Positions 52,201 to 62,234 of a DNA stretch of 64,000 nt are shown here, one piece after another (the stretch's first letter is position 1; every line of letters starts with the position of its first letter). Both the position numbers and the translations under genes were made by a program. The notes beneath the pieces were generated by a model. The model searched no databases, had not been told where the DNA came from, and saw only the letters and a program-made list of their open reading frames with translations. Source of the stretch: Cetobacterium somerae (GTDB taxonomy: Bacteria > Fusobacteriota > Fusobacteriia > Fusobacteriales > Fusobacteriaceae); NCBI RefSeq assembly GCF_022430525.1, contig NZ_CP092519.1, positions 496,001 to 560,000 of the forward strand, in the 5' to 3' direction.

Positions 52201-52872
52201 AAATCACAATGGATATTTGGAGGAGATGGATGGGCTTATGACATCGGTTACGGAGGATTAGACCACGTTTTAGCTTCTTCAGATGACGTTAATGTTTTAG
52301 TAATGGATACTGAGATTTACTCTAATACAGGAGGACAAGCATCTAAATCAACTCAAACAGGAGCAGTAGCAAAATTCGCAGCTGCAGGAAAACCTAATAA
52401 AAAGAAAGATTTAGCTGCTATTGCAATGTCTTATGGACATATCTATGTTGCACAAGTATCTATGGGAGCTAACCAAGCTCAATACTTAAAAGCAATTGCT
52501 GAAGCTGAGGCATATCCAGGACCATCATTAATCATAGCTTATGCTCCTTGTATAAGTCATGGATTAAAGAATGGAATGGGTAACAGTCAACTTGAGATGA
52601 AAAAAGCTACAGAGTGTGGATACTGGCCAATATTCAGATATAATCCATTATTAGAAAAAGAAGGAAAGAACCCTCTTCAAATCGATTGTAAAGAACCTAA
52701 CTGGGATAATTACAATGATTATCTAATGGGAGAAGTTAGATATGCTACATTAGCAAAATCTAAACCAGAGCATGCAAAAGATTTATTTGCTAAAAATAAA
52801 TCAGAGTCTCAAAGAAGATGGAGACAATATCAAAGACTTGCATCATTAGACTTCACAGCTGAAGCTAAGTAA
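49294..52872 (+). CDS. nifJ: Pyruvate:ferredoxin (flavodoxin) oxidoreductase
   Basis: Oxidises pyruvate to acetyl-CoA and CO2, reducing ferredoxin or flavodoxin. The 1192-residue single chain has the N-terminal pyruvate domain (GIYPITPSSPMAE), a two-cluster ferredoxin domain (Cys703, 706, 709, 713 and Cys759, 762, 765, 769) and the C-terminal TPP domain (GGCGETPY; GDGWAYDIGYGGLDHVL). The promoter at 49222-49250 lies inside the possible upstream extension, which supports the ATG at 49294, preceded by GGGAGG. Unusual: a CSCTGCGCG cluster at 634-642, before the ferredoxin domain. Codon choice (many C-ending codons) suggests high expression. Confidence 0.96.
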   Translation: MAKKMQTMDGNQAAAYASYAFTEVAGIYPITPSSPMAEYTDEWASRGMKNMFGVPVKVVEMQSEAGAAGTVHGSLQAGALTTTYTASQGLLLKVPNMYKIAGELLPGVIHVSARALAAQALSIFGDHQDVYAARQTGFAMLFESSVQEVMDLSGVAHLAAIKSRVPFMNIFDGFRTSHEIQKVEVMDFDVFKRLVDMDAIKAFRERALNPEHPVTKGTAQNDDIYFQTREVQNKFYDAVPAIVANYMEEISKVTGRDYKPFNYYGAPDAEHIVIAMGSVCETLIETVDYLVGKGEKVGLINVHLYRPFSAEYFFNVFPKTVKKIAVLDRTKEPGALGEPLYMDVRGLFYGMENAPVIVGGRYGLSSKDTTPAQMKAVFDNLKQAEPKDGFVVGINDDVTYKSLEVGPSIETGAEGVRECLFFGLGSDGTVGANKNSIKIIGDKTDLYAQGYFAYDSKKSGGSTRSHLRFGKHPIKSTYLVSSPNFVACSVPAYLTQYDMIGGLKQGGTFLLNCVWDKDEVVAHLPNSVKKQLAEKNAKFYIINANKLAAEIGLAGRTNTIMQSAFFKLADVIPFEDAQTYMKQYAEKSYAKKGDAIVKMNYEAIDKGAGELVQITVDPSWANLTTEVVEEKGVCSCTGCGCGSTSKLESFVEKIAKPINALKGEELPVSTFLGYEDGTFENGTTAFEKRGVAVNVPEWKSENCIQCNQCSYVCPHAVIRPFLMTAEEKAGAPNELKTKTPIGKGLEGLEYKIQVSPLDCTGCGLCANVCPAKEKALVMVPIGQEVEKGEQENADYLFNEVTYKDEFMPKTSVKGSQFAQPLFEFHGACGGCGETPYIKAITQLFGDRMMIANATGCSSIYGGSAPSTPYTTNSCGEGPSWGNSLFEDNAEFGYGMATAVETMRDRIQTIMEENMANVSPEVAAMFAEWIENRADGNKTKEIRNRLVPALEACNCGVSTEILELKQYLVKKSQWIFGGDGWAYDIGYGGLDHVLASSDDVNVLVMDTEIYSNTGGQASKSTQTGAVAKFAAAGKPNKKKDLAAIAMSYGHIYVAQVSMGANQAQYLKAIAEAEAYPGPSLIIAYAPCISHGLKNGMGNSQLEMKKATECGYWPIFRYNPLLEKEGKNPLQIDCKEPNWDNYNDYLMGEVRYATLAKSKPEHAKDLFAKNKSESQRRWRQYQRLASLDFTAEAK

Positions 52873-52886
52873 TTCTTTGAAATTTA

Positions 52887-52919
52887 GAGATAAGGTAGAA
52901 GTACCTTATCTCTTTTTTT
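52887..52919 (+). terminator. Terminator of nifJ
   Basis: GAGATAAGGTA (52887-52897) pairs with TACCTTATCTC (52902-52912) around GAAG, followed by TTTTTTT. Confidence 0.92.
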
Positions 52920-52933
52920 ATTACAAAACTTTT

Positions 52934-52962
52934 TTGTAAATTAGCATATTATTTGGTATAAT
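52934..52962 (+). promoter_or_regulatory. Promoter of the LPS core cluster
   Basis: TTGTAA (52934-52939), 17-base spacer, perfect TATAAT (52957-52962), 35 bases before the first glycosyltransferase ATG. Confidence 0.7.
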
Positions 52963-52996
52963 TAAGAGTAAGTAGAAAAAAAGAAAGGGTGAAAAA

Positions 52997-53785
52997 ATGA
53001 AGATATCTGTTGCAATGATAACCTTTAATGAAGAAAAAATATTGAGAAAAACTTTAGAGTCAGTTAAAGGATTGGCGGATGAAATAGTTATTGTAGATAG
53101 TGGATCAACAGATACTACAAAAGACATAGCCGAAGAATTTGATGCAAAATTTTATATAGAATCTTGGAAAGGTTATGGACCCCAAAGAAATTTAGCTATA
53201 GAGAAATGTGAAAATGAATGGATTTTAAATATAGATGCCGATGAAGAGATATCAGAAGAGTTGAAAAAAAAGATAATAGAAATAACATCAGATATTAATA
53301 ATAAAAAAGAGATTTTTAAGATAAATAGATTATCAGTTTGTTTTGGAAAAGAAATAAAGCATGGAGGATGGGGAACATCTTATGCAATAAGATTATTTAA
53401 AAAAGGTTCTGGTAAATTTAATGATAATATAGTTCATGAAGAGTTTAAAGCAAATAAAGAGATTTTTAAAATAAAAGAAAATATATATCATCATTCATAT
53501 TTAACTATGGAAGATTATTTCAATAGATTTAATAGATATACAACAGAAGGTGCAAAGGATTATTATAAAAAAAATAAAAAAGTAAGTATATTAGATATAG
53601 TAGTAAATCCAATATACAAATTTTTGAAAATGTATATCTTTAGATTAGGTTTTTTAGATGGCATTGAAGGATTTGTCATAGCATCAACAAGTTCGATGTA
53701 TTCTATGATAAAATATTTTAAACTAAGGGAGATGTATAAGAATGGCTCATACTTACAAAAGAATAATAATAGCAAGAACGGATAA
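52997..53785 (+). CDS. Family 2 glycosyltransferase, LPS core (WaaE-like)
   Basis: A 262-residue inverting GT-A enzyme that adds a sugar to the LPS inner core. The N-terminus KISVAMITFNEEKILRKTLE, VDSGSTDTT and the metal-binding NIDADEE (Asp80, Asp82) match the WaaE/KdtX group of beta-1,4-glucosyltransferases, as do WKGYGPQRNLAIE and the later VHEEF. The gene overlaps the next one by 44 bases. Donor sugar is not determinable. Confidence 0.85.
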   Translation: MKISVAMITFNEEKILRKTLESVKGLADEIVIVDSGSTDTTKDIAEEFDAKFYIESWKGYGPQRNLAIEKCENEWILNIDADEEISEELKKKIIEITSDINNKKEIFKINRLSVCFGKEIKHGGWGTSYAIRLFKKGSGKFNDNIVHEEFKANKEIFKIKENIYHHSYLTMEDYFNRFNRYTTEGAKDYYKKNKKVSILDIVVNPIYKFLKMYIFRLGFLDGIEGFVIASTSSMYSMIKYFKLREMYKNGSYLQKNNNSKNG

Positions 53786-54767
53786 AATAGGTGACTTAAT
53801 TCTATCAATTCCTAGTTTTTTTATGATTAGAAAAATGTATCCTGAAGCTGAAATAACTTTATTAGTAAGAAATTATAACTATAATATAGTAAAAAATCTA
53901 CCCTATATAAATAGGGTTGTTCAAATAGATAGATATAGACAAAAAGAGCTTTTAGAAAAAATAAAATATTTTAATGCAGATGTTTTCATAGCATTATATG
54001 TTGATAATTTTGTAATGGAATTAGCAAAAGCAAGTAAGGCTAAAATAAAAATAGGACCATTGTCAAAAATAAAATCTTTTTTTATATTTAATAAAGGAGT
54101 TTTACAAAAAAGATCTAAATCAATAAAACATGAAGCAGAATATAATTTAGATTTAATAAAAAAACTTGATAAGAAACTTTTTGAAGATAGATTTGAAATA
54201 AATACTCAGATTTTTCTAGATAAAAGTAATTTAGAGGCTGCTGAAAAATTTTTCAAAGATAATAGTATTGGAGATAAAGTGTTAGTTGTAAATCCGTTTA
54301 TGGGTGGGTCTGCAAAAAATATAACTGATGACCAGTATGCAGATATTTTAAGAGAAATTATAGACAGAGAAAAAGATATTGATGTAATTGTAACAGCACA
54401 TATCTCTGATGAAGATAGAGGGTTAGATCTCTTAGAAAAAATAGGAAGAGATAGAGTGTACCTTTTTGCAAATGGAGGAGAACTTTTAAATATAGGAGCA
54501 GTTATAAATAGAGCTAAAGTTTATTTTGGAGGTTCAACAGGACCAACTCATATAGCAGGTTCATTACAAAAGAGCATTGTAGCGTTATATCCTAAAAAAG
54601 CAACACAAAGTTCTATAAGATGGGGCGTTTTTGGTAATGAAGATGTTACATATATAATACCAGATGAAAATACGAAAGAAAATTATAAACACAAAGATTT
54701 TGATTCGTATAATGAAAAAATTAAAGAAAAAATAGTTCAGGCAATAATAGATAGATTGGAGAGATAA
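53742..54767 (+). CDS. Family 9 glycosyltransferase, heptosyltransferase-like
   Basis: A 341-residue GT-B enzyme of the ADP-heptose:LPS heptosyltransferase family. ARTDKIGDLILSIPSFFMIRK is the family N-terminus, and GGSTGPTHIAGSLQK is the nucleotide-sugar site. Start at 53742, inside the preceding gene, preceded by AGGGAGATG. It is the most diverged of the three GT9 proteins of the cluster; it lacks the C-terminal CSPC-type cysteine motif present in the other two. Confidence 0.85.
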   Translation: MAHTYKRIIIARTDKIGDLILSIPSFFMIRKMYPEAEITLLVRNYNYNIVKNLPYINRVVQIDRYRQKELLEKIKYFNADVFIALYVDNFVMELAKASKAKIKIGPLSKIKSFFIFNKGVLQKRSKSIKHEAEYNLDLIKKLDKKLFEDRFEINTQIFLDKSNLEAAEKFFKDNSIGDKVLVVNPFMGGSAKNITDDQYADILREIIDREKDIDVIVTAHISDEDRGLDLLEKIGRDRVYLFANGGELLNIGAVINRAKVYFGGSTGPTHIAGSLQKSIVALYPKKATQSSIRWGVFGNEDVTYIIPDENTKENYKHKDFDSYNEKIKEKIVQAIIDRLER

Positions 54768-54769
54768 GC

Positions 54770-55783
54770 GTGAAAATATTAGTAATACATACAGCTTTTA
54801 TAGGAGATATTGTTTTATCAACACCGTTATTAAAAAGAATAAAAGAGGTATATCCAGAAGCAAAAATTACTTATGTAACTACTCCTATTGGGGCAACTAT
54901 TTTGAGAAATAATCCAAATGTAACTGAGATAATAGAATATGATAAAAGAGGTAATCATTCAGGAATTAAGGGATTATTAGCATTGGGTAGAAGATTGAGA
55001 TATGAAAATTTCAATATGGTATTAACACCTCATAGATATTTAAGAAGTTCTATTTTAGCTTGGTTAACAAGATCTCCAAAGAGAGTCGGTTATGATATAG
55101 CAAGTGGATCTTGTTTATTCACTGATAGAATAAACTATGATAAAAGCAAACATGAAGTAGATAAATTATTATCATTTATGGGAAAGGTTCCGGAAAATTC
55201 AAGAGAAAAATATCCAATAGAGTTGTATCCAAATAAAAAAGATATTGATGTAGTTGATAAGATTTGGAATGAAAATAATTTTAATGATCAAGAGATTATA
55301 GCAGTAGCTCCCGGAAGTAAGTGGTTTACAAAAAAGTGGCCTTTAGAATATTTTAACGAAGTAATTGATTTACTAGTAGAAAATGGTAAGAAAGTTATTG
55401 TTATTGGTGGTAAAGATGAGTTGTATTTAAATGTAAATATTCAACAAGATGTTTTAGATTTAAGAGGAAAAACAACATTGTTAGAATTAGCAGAGGTTTT
55501 AAAAAGAGTTAAAGTAGTTTTAACAAATGATTCATCACCAATACATATAGCGTCTGCTTTTAAGAAAACCTCAATTCTTGCAATTTTTGGTCCGACTGTG
55601 AAAGAGTTTGGATTTTTTCCATGGAGTGAAAATAGTGAAGTTTTAGAAATTGAAAATCTTTCTTGTAGACCATGCGCAATACATGGAGGAGATAAGTGCC
55701 CAAAGGGTCATTTTAAATGCATGTTAGATATAAAGCCAAAACAAGTCTATGAAAAAATTCTACAAATTTTGAAGAGGGTGTAA
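54770..55783 (+). CDS. Family 9 glycosyltransferase, probable ADP-heptose:LPS heptosyltransferase
   Basis: A 337-residue GT9 protein with GTG start at 54770, 2 bases after the previous gene. N-terminal IHTAFIGDIVLSTPLLKRIKE, a central APGSKWFTKKWP and the C-terminal NDSSPIHIASAF and CRPCAIHGGDKCPKGHFKC are typical of WaaF-like heptosyltransferase II. Its stop overlaps the ATG of the kinase gene, so the proteins are co-produced. Confidence 0.88.
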   Translation: MKILVIHTAFIGDIVLSTPLLKRIKEVYPEAKITYVTTPIGATILRNNPNVTEIIEYDKRGNHSGIKGLLALGRRLRYENFNMVLTPHRYLRSSILAWLTRSPKRVGYDIASGSCLFTDRINYDKSKHEVDKLLSFMGKVPENSREKYPIELYPNKKDIDVVDKIWNENNFNDQEIIAVAPGSKWFTKKWPLEYFNEVIDLLVENGKKVIVIGGKDELYLNVNIQQDVLDLRGKTTLLELAEVLKRVKVVLTNDSSPIHIASAFKKTSILAIFGPTVKEFGFFPWSENSEVLEIENLSCRPCAIHGGDKCPKGHFKCMLDIKPKQVYEKILQILKRV

Positions 55784-56454
55784 TGGAAAAAATATTATGT
55801 AATAGCGAAGCAGATTTTAATTTAGTTAATAAAATTAAAAGAGAAGAATTTAAAGTTATTAAAGATTTAAAAAGTGATGACAGAAGTAAGGTGACATTAA
55901 TTGATATTGATGGAAATAAATATGTTTATAAAATTCCTAAAGAAAAGAATAATCGTATATGGCAAAGAATAACTTCCCTAATCAGGGGAAGTGAAAGTAA
56001 ACGAGAATATGAAAATTATTTAAGAATAAAAGAGAATGGTTTTAAAGGACCTGTTCCTATAATGTATTGGGAGAGAAAAAATTTTGGAATATGTGTTGAT
56101 TCATTTTTAGTGAGTTCGTATTTATCTGGAAAACCAGCAACTCAAAAAAATTTAAAATTAGTGGAAAAAGAATTGAGAAAAATACATGCTAGAGGTTATT
56201 TACATGGGGATTCCCAATTGAGTAATTTTATAGTGGAAAATAATGAAATTTATTTAATAGATGCAAAATTAATGAAAAATAAATATGGAAAAGCAGGGGA
56301 GGCATATGAATTTATATATTTAGAAGAAAGTTGTCATAAAGAGATTGATATTTATGATAAAAATACTCTAAGTTATAAATTCGCAAAAAGTTTAAATAGT
56401 TACCTGCATTGGATTGGAAGAGTGAAAAAAGCAATTCGAGGAAAGGAAAGATAA
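55783..56454 (+). CDS. LPS core heptose kinase-like protein (WaaY/RfaY-like)
   Basis: A 223-residue small protein-kinase-fold enzyme. The nucleotide lysine is Lys50 (KYVYKIP), the catalytic loop HGDSQLSNF supplies His141, Asp143 and Asn148, and Asp160 in LIDAK is the metal ligand. Such proteins phosphorylate inner-core heptose or Kdo. Placement between two heptosyltransferase genes supports a core kinase; the phosphorylated sugar is uncertain. Confidence 0.78.
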   Translation: MEKILCNSEADFNLVNKIKREEFKVIKDLKSDDRSKVTLIDIDGNKYVYKIPKEKNNRIWQRITSLIRGSESKREYENYLRIKENGFKGPVPIMYWERKNFGICVDSFLVSSYLSGKPATQKNLKLVEKELRKIHARGYLHGDSQLSNFIVENNEIYLIDAKLMKNKYGKAGEAYEFIYLEESCHKEIDIYDKNTLSYKFAKSLNSYLHWIGRVKKAIRGKER

Positions 56455-56455
56455 A

Positions 56456-57454
56456 TTGAGAGTTTTAATAATAAGACTTAGTTCTATAGGAGATGTAATA
56501 TTGACTACTCCTGTTTTAAAAGAATTGAAAAAAAAGTATCCAGATATAATTATAGATTTTTTAGTTATGGAAAATTTTAGAGATGCAATATCAGGATGTC
56601 CTTATATAGATAATTTAATTTTATTTAACAAAAAAAAGCACGATGGTTTAAAAAATATGATAACATTTGGAAAAAAATTAAAATTAAATAATTATGATTA
56701 TGTATTTGATTTGCATGCTAAAGTGAGATCAAAAGTTATAAGTAATACAATTGGAAGTAAAACATATACATATAAAAAAAGAAGTTTATTAAAAAGTATT
56801 TTAGTTAAAACTAAGGCAATAAAATATAAAGTGGATGATACAATTATTAAAAATTATTTTGGTGCTTTTAAAGTTTTGGGATTAGAGTATAATGGTGAAG
56901 ATTTAACTTTTAGTTTTGAAAAAAAAGATTTAGAAAAATTAGAAACACTTTGTATAGAATATGACAATGTTCCGATGATAGCCCCAGGAGCTTCAAAGGA
57001 AACTAAAAAATGGACTAAAGAAGGATTTGCACAATTGTCAAAACTACTTTATAATAAATATGGGAAGAAACCAATTATAATAGGGTCAAGTAATGAATAT
57101 GAAATGTGTGAGGAGATTAAAAATCTTGCAGATGGGTTTGCTATAAATTTAGCTGGAAAATTAACTTTAAAAGAGAGTGGAGCACTACTTTCTAAAGCTA
57201 GGTTTTTAGTTACAAATGATTCTGGACCATTTCATATAGCAAGAGGGGTAAAATGCCCAACTTTTGTTATATTTGGTCCAACTAGCCCAGGTATGTTTGA
57301 ATATGATGAAAAAAATGTATTAATTTATTTAAATGAACCTTGTTCGCCTTGTAGTTTACATGGAGATAAAGTATGCCCACAGAAACATTTTAATTGTATG
57401 AAAAAATTAAATGCAGGAATGGTAATGGAAGTAATAGAAAAAAATGGGAGGTAA
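56456..57454 (+). CDS. Family 9 glycosyltransferase, heptosyltransferase-like
   Basis: A 332-residue GT9 enzyme starting with TTG at 56456, one base after the kinase stop. It shows [45 protein letters not shown] and a C-terminal [19 protein letters not shown]. With the two neighbours it makes three GT9 enzymes, suggesting at least two or three heptose-like additions to lipid A-Kdo. The stop is only 5 bases before recA. Confidence 0.85.
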   Translation: MRVLIIRLSSIGDVILTTPVLKELKKKYPDIIIDFLVMENFRDAISGCPYIDNLILFNKKKHDGLKNMITFGKKLKLNNYDYVFDLHAKVRSKVISNTIGSKTYTYKKRSLLKSILVKTKAIKYKVDDTIIKNYFGAFKVLGLEYNGEDLTFSFEKKDLEKLETLCIEYDNVPMIAPGASKETKKWTKEGFAQLSKLLYNKYGKKPIIIGSSNEYEMCEEIKNLADGFAINLAGKLTLKESGALLSKARFLVTNDSGPFHIARGVKCPTFVIFGPTSPGMFEYDEKNVLIYLNEPCSPCSLHGDKVCPQKHFNCMKKLNAGMVMEVIEKNGR

Positions 57455-57459
57455 TAGAA

Positions 57460-58533
57460 ATGGCAAAAAAATCAGTAGATACAACAACAGATAAGTCAAA
57501 GGCTTTAGAAACAGCGTTAAAACAGATAAGAAAAGATTTTGGAGAAGGATCAATAATGAAACTTGGAGAAAACCAAGGTATGAATATTGAAGTTATTCCA
57601 ACAGGAAGTATAAATTTAGATTTAGCTCTTGGTTTAGGAGGAGTTCCTAGAGGAAGAATTATAGAAGTGTATGGTGCAGAGAGTTCAGGTAAAACTACAA
57701 TAGCATTACATATAGTAGCTCAAGCACAAAAAATGGGAGGAGTAGCTGCATTTATAGATGCTGAACATGCTTTAGATCCAGTATATGCAAAAGCTTTAGG
57801 TGTAGATGTAGAAGAATTATTAATTTCACAACCAGACTTTGGAGAGCAAGCATTAGAAATTGCTGATATGCTAGTTAGATCAGGAGCAATTGATGTTATA
57901 GTTGTTGACTCTGTGGCAGCATTAGTTCCAAAGGCAGAGATTGATGGAGAAATGTCAGATCAGCAAATGGGACTTCAAGCTAGATTAATGTCGAAAGCTT
58001 TAAGAAAATTAACTGGTTCTATAAATAAATCAAAAACAACAATGATTTTTATAAACCAAGTTAGAGATAAAATTGGTGGATTTAGTTTTGGACCTCAAAC
58101 AACTACAACAGGTGGAAAAGCTCTTAAATTCTATTCTTCGGTAAGAATGGAAGTTAAAAGGGTAGGTAGTGTAAAACAAGGTGAAGAAGCTATAGGTAAC
58201 GAAACAGTAGTGAAAGTTACAAAAAATAAAGTAGCTCCTCCGTTTAAAGAAGCTAAGTTCCAAATTATGTATGGAAAAGGAATATCTAGAGTAGGAGAGA
58301 TTTTAGATATGGCTTTAGATAATGATATAGTTGCAAAATCAGGAGCATGGTTCAGCTTTGGTGATATTAGATTAGGTCAAGGTAAAGAAAATGTAAAAGC
58401 TAGATTAGAAACTGAGCCAGAGTTATTAGCAGCAATTGAAGAAAAAATAAACCAACTTCTAGAAAAAAATACAATAGTACTTCATGCATCAGAAGGAGAA
58501 GAAGTTGAAGCTGAAGAGATTACAGAAGAATAA
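57460..58533 (+). CDS. recA: Recombinase RecA
   Basis: Strand-exchange ATPase of homologous recombination, 357 residues. Walker A GAESSGKT is at 72-79; [19 protein letters not shown] and the L2-loop region [23 protein letters not shown] follow. The ATG at 57460 is preceded by GGGAGG. The gene is 5 bases behind an LPS glycosyltransferase gene, so there is no room for a dedicated promoter unless it lies inside that gene; a LexA box was not found. Confidence 0.97.
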   Translation: MAKKSVDTTTDKSKALETALKQIRKDFGEGSIMKLGENQGMNIEVIPTGSINLDLALGLGGVPRGRIIEVYGAESSGKTTIALHIVAQAQKMGGVAAFIDAEHALDPVYAKALGVDVEELLISQPDFGEQALEIADMLVRSGAIDVIVVDSVAALVPKAEIDGEMSDQQMGLQARLMSKALRKLTGSINKSKTTMIFINQVRDKIGGFSFGPQTTTTGGKALKFYSSVRMEVKRVGSVKQGEEAIGNETVVKVTKNKVAPPFKEAKFQIMYGKGISRVGEILDMALDNDIVAKSGAWFSFGDIRLGQGKENVKARLETEPELLAAIEEKINQLLEKNTIVLHASEGEEVEAEEITEE

Positions 58534-59065
58534 GTTTATCTTCGAAAATGGATTGAGCATAGGTCTAAATAATGAAATAGTAAATAAATATGATTTGAAA
58601 AGGAGAGAGGAGCTATCTCGCGAGGAATACTTACAAGTGTTAGAGTTGGCTGCTCTCTCTACTTCATATTACTATTTAGCTAAAAGGGACTATACAAAAA
58701 AAGAGATATATAACAAATTATTGCAAAAGTATTGGGAAAAACCTCCAATAGTAAAAGTGGTAAAAAGATTAGAAGAAGCTGGTTATATTAATGATAAAGA
58801 GTTTGCAATAACGTATGCAAAAAGCAAAAAATATGGTAAGAAAAAAATAGCATATGATTTAAAATTAAAAGGAATAACTTCTGAAGTTATACAGGAGGCG
58901 TTAAGTTTTTATGAAGAGGATGATGAGTTAGAGGAATTATCTAAGGCATGGGATAAACTAGGAATGAAAGAGGAACATAAAAAAATAGCCTCTCTTATGC
59001 GAAAAGGGTTTTCATACAGTGACATAAAAAGAGTTATAACTAAAAAAAGGGAGGAAGAATGTTAA
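58484..59065 (+). CDS. recX: Regulatory protein RecX
   Basis: Inhibitor/modulator of RecA filaments. The 193-residue protein has the three-helix RecX repeats: [40 protein letters not shown] and [16 protein letters not shown]. The first ATG at 58484 gives a 50-base overlap with recA; a TTG at 58505 with AAGGAG 6 bases upstream is an equally good start and shortens the overlap. The overlap suggests translational coupling to recA. Confidence 0.85.
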   Translation: MHQKEKKLKLKRLQKNKFIFENGLSIGLNNEIVNKYDLKRREELSREEYLQVLELAALSTSYYYLAKRDYTKKEIYNKLLQKYWEKPPIVKVVKRLEEAGYINDKEFAITYAKSKKYGKKKIAYDLKLKGITSEVIQEALSFYEEDDELEELSKAWDKLGMKEEHKKIASLMRKGFSYSDIKRVITKKREEEC

Positions 59066-59796
59066 CATTATTTAAAGTTACATTAGTAGCGCTACTTAAT
59101 TTTATATATTTAACACTATTTAAAGCTAATAAAATAAAAAAAATGTCTAGTGATAAAGCTCCGTTTGAAGCAAGGAAAGAACTAAAAAAACTTTCGGAAA
59201 GAATAGTAAAGGCAGCTAAAATAGATTTAGAGGTTGTTTATTTAGATGAAATAGCTTATAAAAAAATGAAGTTAGAAGATGGAATTGTAGTAGTAGCAAA
59301 TCATTCAAGTAATTTAGATATACCAGTAATAGTTACAGCTTTAAGTATACCTGTAGGATTTGTAGCAAAAAAAGAGATGGAGAATTGGCCATTTTATTCT
59401 ATGTGGATGAAAATGAGTAAATGTATATTTTTGGATAGATCTAATCCGAGAGAAGGTATAAAAAGTATAAGAAAAGCAGTTGATATAGTTAAACAAGGGT
59501 ATCCAACTGTAATTTTTCCAGAAGGTGAAAGAACTTTAACAGGAGAAATTGGAAACTTTAAAAAAGGAAGTTTTAAATTAGCTACAGAAACTAATGGAAT
59601 TATTTTACCGTTAACAATAGATGGAACTTTTTTTGTTCAAAATAGAAAAAGTATTTTAATGAAGCCAAATAAAAAAGTTAGATTAACTGTAGGAAAACCG
59701 ATAGATTTGAGAAAAATGAACCAGGAAAATAGCAAAAACATTAGTGAGATTGTTCGAGAAATGGTAGTTAAAGAGATGAAATACAAAAATAATTAA
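59059..59796 (+). CDS. plsC: 1-acyl-sn-glycerol-3-phosphate acyltransferase
   Basis: Makes phosphatidic acid in the membrane. The 245-residue protein has an N-terminal membrane helix (about 5-22), the catalytic HX4D motif NHSSNLD (His82, Asp87), FLDRSNPREG and FPEGERT. Length and motifs fit PlsC. Its ATG overlaps the recX end by 7 bases. It ends the LPS-recA-recX-plsC run. Confidence 0.93.
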   Translation: MLTLFKVTLVALLNFIYLTLFKANKIKKMSSDKAPFEARKELKKLSERIVKAAKIDLEVVYLDEIAYKKMKLEDGIVVVANHSSNLDIPVIVTALSIPVGFVAKKEMENWPFYSMWMKMSKCIFLDRSNPREGIKSIRKAVDIVKQGYPTVIFPEGERTLTGEIGNFKKGSFKLATETNGIILPLTIDGTFFVQNRKSILMKPNKKVRLTVGKPIDLRKMNQENSKNISEIVREMVVKEMKYKNN

Positions 59797-59848
59797 AAAA
59801 TAACCACTAAATAAGTATAAAATTAATCGTTAAAAACTTTGGAAAAGT

Positions 59849-59877
59849 TTGACACTAATTATTATTTGTGCTATAAT
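59849..59877 (+). promoter_or_regulatory. Consensus promoter of pflB-pflA
   Basis: Perfect TTGACA (59849-59854), exact 17-base spacer, perfect TATAAT (59872-59877), the strongest-looking promoter of the window. The ~90-base leader holds a short inverted repeat, TTAAG...CTTAA, of unknown role. Confidence 0.85.
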
Positions 59878-59967
59878 CTCCTTGAAAATTAAGTTGAGCT
59901 TAACAGGGCTTGAACAAAAAATATAATTGGAATATATATTATTTATAATCCACTCAGGAGGAAAAAG

Positions 59968-62208
59968 ATGGAAAACTTACAATCTTACTGGTCAGATTTC
60001 AAAGGAAACTTATGGAAGAAGGAAATCAATGTTAGAGATTTCATTCAGAACAACTACACACCATACACTGGGGATGAATCATTCTTAGTAGGAGCTACTG
60101 AAAATACAAAAGCTGTTTGGTCAAAGTTAACAGAAATGTTCAAAGAAGAGATTGCAAGAGGTGTTTATGATGCAGAAACTAGAACTCCTCAATCAATAAC
60201 TACTTATGGACCTGGATACATTTCAAAAGAAAACGAGTCAATCGTAGGACTACAAACAGATGCACCATTAAAGAGAGGAATCTATCCAAAAGGTGGATTA
60301 AGAATGGTTGAAAACTCTTTAAATGCATATGGATATGAAATTGATCCAATAACAAAAGAGATTTTTACAAAATATAGAAAAACTCACAACGAAGGAGTTT
60401 TCTCAGCATATACAGATGATATGAAAGCTGTAAGAAAATCAGGAATCGTAACTGGATTACCAGATGCTTATGGAAGAGGAAGAATAATTGGAGACTACAG
60501 AAGAGTAGCTTTATACGGAGTAGACAGATTAATCGAAGAGAGAAAATTTGAATTAAAGAAAGCTGAAGCTCCAGAATTAACTGAAGAAATTATCAGAAAA
60601 AGAGAAGAAATAACAGAGCAAATTAACGCATTAAAAGCATTTGTTAAAATGTGTGCATCTTACGGATTTGACGTTACTAAGCCAGCTTCAAATGCAAAAG
60701 AAGCTGTACAGTGGGTATACTTTGCATACTTAGCAGCTACAAAAGATCAAGATGGAGCAGCAATGTCAGTTGGAAGAACTGCAACATTCTTAGATATCTT
60801 TATTGAAAAAGATTTAGCAAAAGGATTAATTACTGAGAGTGAAGCTCAAGATTTAATCGACCAATTTATCATAAAATTAAGAATTATCAGATTCTTAAGA
60901 ACTCCAGAGTACAATGATTTATTCTCAGGAGATCCAACTTGGGTAACTGAAGCTTTAGGAGGAGAAGGAGTAGATGGAAGAACATTAGTTTCTAAAACAG
61001 CGTTCAGATATTTAAATACTCTTTACAACTTAGGACCAGCTCCAGAGCCAAACTTAACAGTATTATGGTCACAAAAATCTCCAGCAAACTGGAAGAGTTT
61101 CTGTGCTAAAGTTTCAATAGATACATCAGCAATCCAATATGAAAATGATGATTTAATGAGACCTGAATTAGGAGACGACTATGGAATCGCATGTTGTGTT
61201 TCTCCAATGAAAATAGGAAAGCAAATGCAATTCTTCGGAGCTAGAGTAAACTTACCAAAAGCTTTATTATATGCTATTAACGGTGGAAGAGATGAGAAGT
61301 CAGGAGCACAAGTAGCACCTAAATTCGAAGGAATCACTTCTGAGTACTTAGATTTTGATGAAGTAATGGAAAAATATGACTTAGTGTTAAAATGGTTAGC
61401 AGGAGTATATATCAACGCTCTAAAAGTTATCCACTACATGCACGATAAATATTCTTATGAAGCATTTGAAATGGCTCTTCATGATGTAGAAGTTTTAAGA
61501 ACTCAAGCATCAGGAATTGCTGGATTATCAATCGTTGCTGACTCATTAGCAGCTATTAGAGATGCAAAAGTAAGAGTAATCAGAGACGAGAGAGGAATCG
61601 CTGTTGACTTCGTAAGAGAAGGAGAATATGTAGCATTCGGAAACAACGATGATAATACAGATAAATTAGCAGTTGAAATAATGGAGAAATTCATGAACTA
61701 CATCAGAACTCATGAGACTTACAGAAATTCAAAAGCTACACAATCAATCTTAACTATAACTTCAAACGTAGTTTATGGAAAGAAAACAGGAACTACTCCT
61801 TGTGGAAGAGCAGCAGGAACTCCATTCTCTCCAGGAGCTAACCCAATGAACGGAAGAGATACAAGAGGAGCAGTAGCAGCGCTTGCTTCAGTAGCTAAGT
61901 TACCATTCCACCATGCAGAAGATGGAATTTCTTATACATTCGCTATAACTCCAGGAGCTTTAGGAAAATCTAGAGAAGAAAGAGTAGAAAACTTAGTAGG
62001 ATTAATGGATGGATACTTCACAGCTGATGGAGGACAACACTTAAATGTTAACGTATTTGATAGAGCGTTATTAGAGGATGCAATGGCAAACCCTGAGAAG
62101 TACCCTCAATTAACAATCAGAGTATCTGGATATGCAGTTAACTTTGTAAGATTAACAAAAGAGCAACAATTAGACGTTATTTCAAGAACAATTAACGGAA
62201 ATATGTAA
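59968..62208 (+). CDS. pflB: Formate C-acetyltransferase (pyruvate formate-lyase)
   Basis: Glycyl-radical enzyme cleaving pyruvate + CoA to acetyl-CoA + formate, in strict anaerobes a main fermentative route. The 746-residue protein carries the active Cys409-Cys410 pair (IACCVSPM) and the C-terminal radical glycine Gly721 in [31 protein letters not shown] is likewise conserved (in part). CAGGAGGAAA precedes the ATG. Codon usage with many C-ending codons, as in nifJ, suggests high expression. pflA follows after 26 bases. Confidence 0.97.
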   Translation: MENLQSYWSDFKGNLWKKEINVRDFIQNNYTPYTGDESFLVGATENTKAVWSKLTEMFKEEIARGVYDAETRTPQSITTYGPGYISKENESIVGLQTDAPLKRGIYPKGGLRMVENSLNAYGYEIDPITKEIFTKYRKTHNEGVFSAYTDDMKAVRKSGIVTGLPDAYGRGRIIGDYRRVALYGVDRLIEERKFELKKAEAPELTEEIIRKREEITEQINALKAFVKMCASYGFDVTKPASNAKEAVQWVYFAYLAATKDQDGAAMSVGRTATFLDIFIEKDLAKGLITESEAQDLIDQFIIKLRIIRFLRTPEYNDLFSGDPTWVTEALGGEGVDGRTLVSKTAFRYLNTLYNLGPAPEPNLTVLWSQKSPANWKSFCAKVSIDTSAIQYENDDLMRPELGDDYGIACCVSPMKIGKQMQFFGARVNLPKALLYAINGGRDEKSGAQVAPKFEGITSEYLDFDEVMEKYDLVLKWLAGVYINALKVIHYMHDKYSYEAFEMALHDVEVLRTQASGIAGLSIVADSLAAIRDAKVRVIRDERGIAVDFVREGEYVAFGNNDDNTDKLAVEIMEKFMNYIRTHETYRNSKATQSILTITSNVVYGKKTGTTPCGRAAGTPFSPGANPMNGRDTRGAVAALASVAKLPFHHAEDGISYTFAITPGALGKSREERVENLVGLMDGYFTADGGQHLNVNVFDRALLEDAMANPEKYPQLTIRVSGYAVNFVRLTKEQQLDVISRTINGNM

Positions 62209-62234
62209 TAATTAAAAAAGGATGTGCTAAGAAA

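Noticed and set aside
57335..57345. GAAC-CTT-GTTC, resembling a Gram-positive SOS box, upstream of recA
   Set aside because: The spacer is 3 rather than 4 bases, and the sequence encodes the conserved NEPCSPC motif of the glycosyltransferase, so it is probably coincidence.
59885..59905. TTAAG...CTTAA inverted repeat in the pflB leader, considered as a Rex operator
   Set aside because: It does not fit the TTGTTAA-N4-TTAACAA pattern and is short enough to arise by chance in AT-rich DNA.
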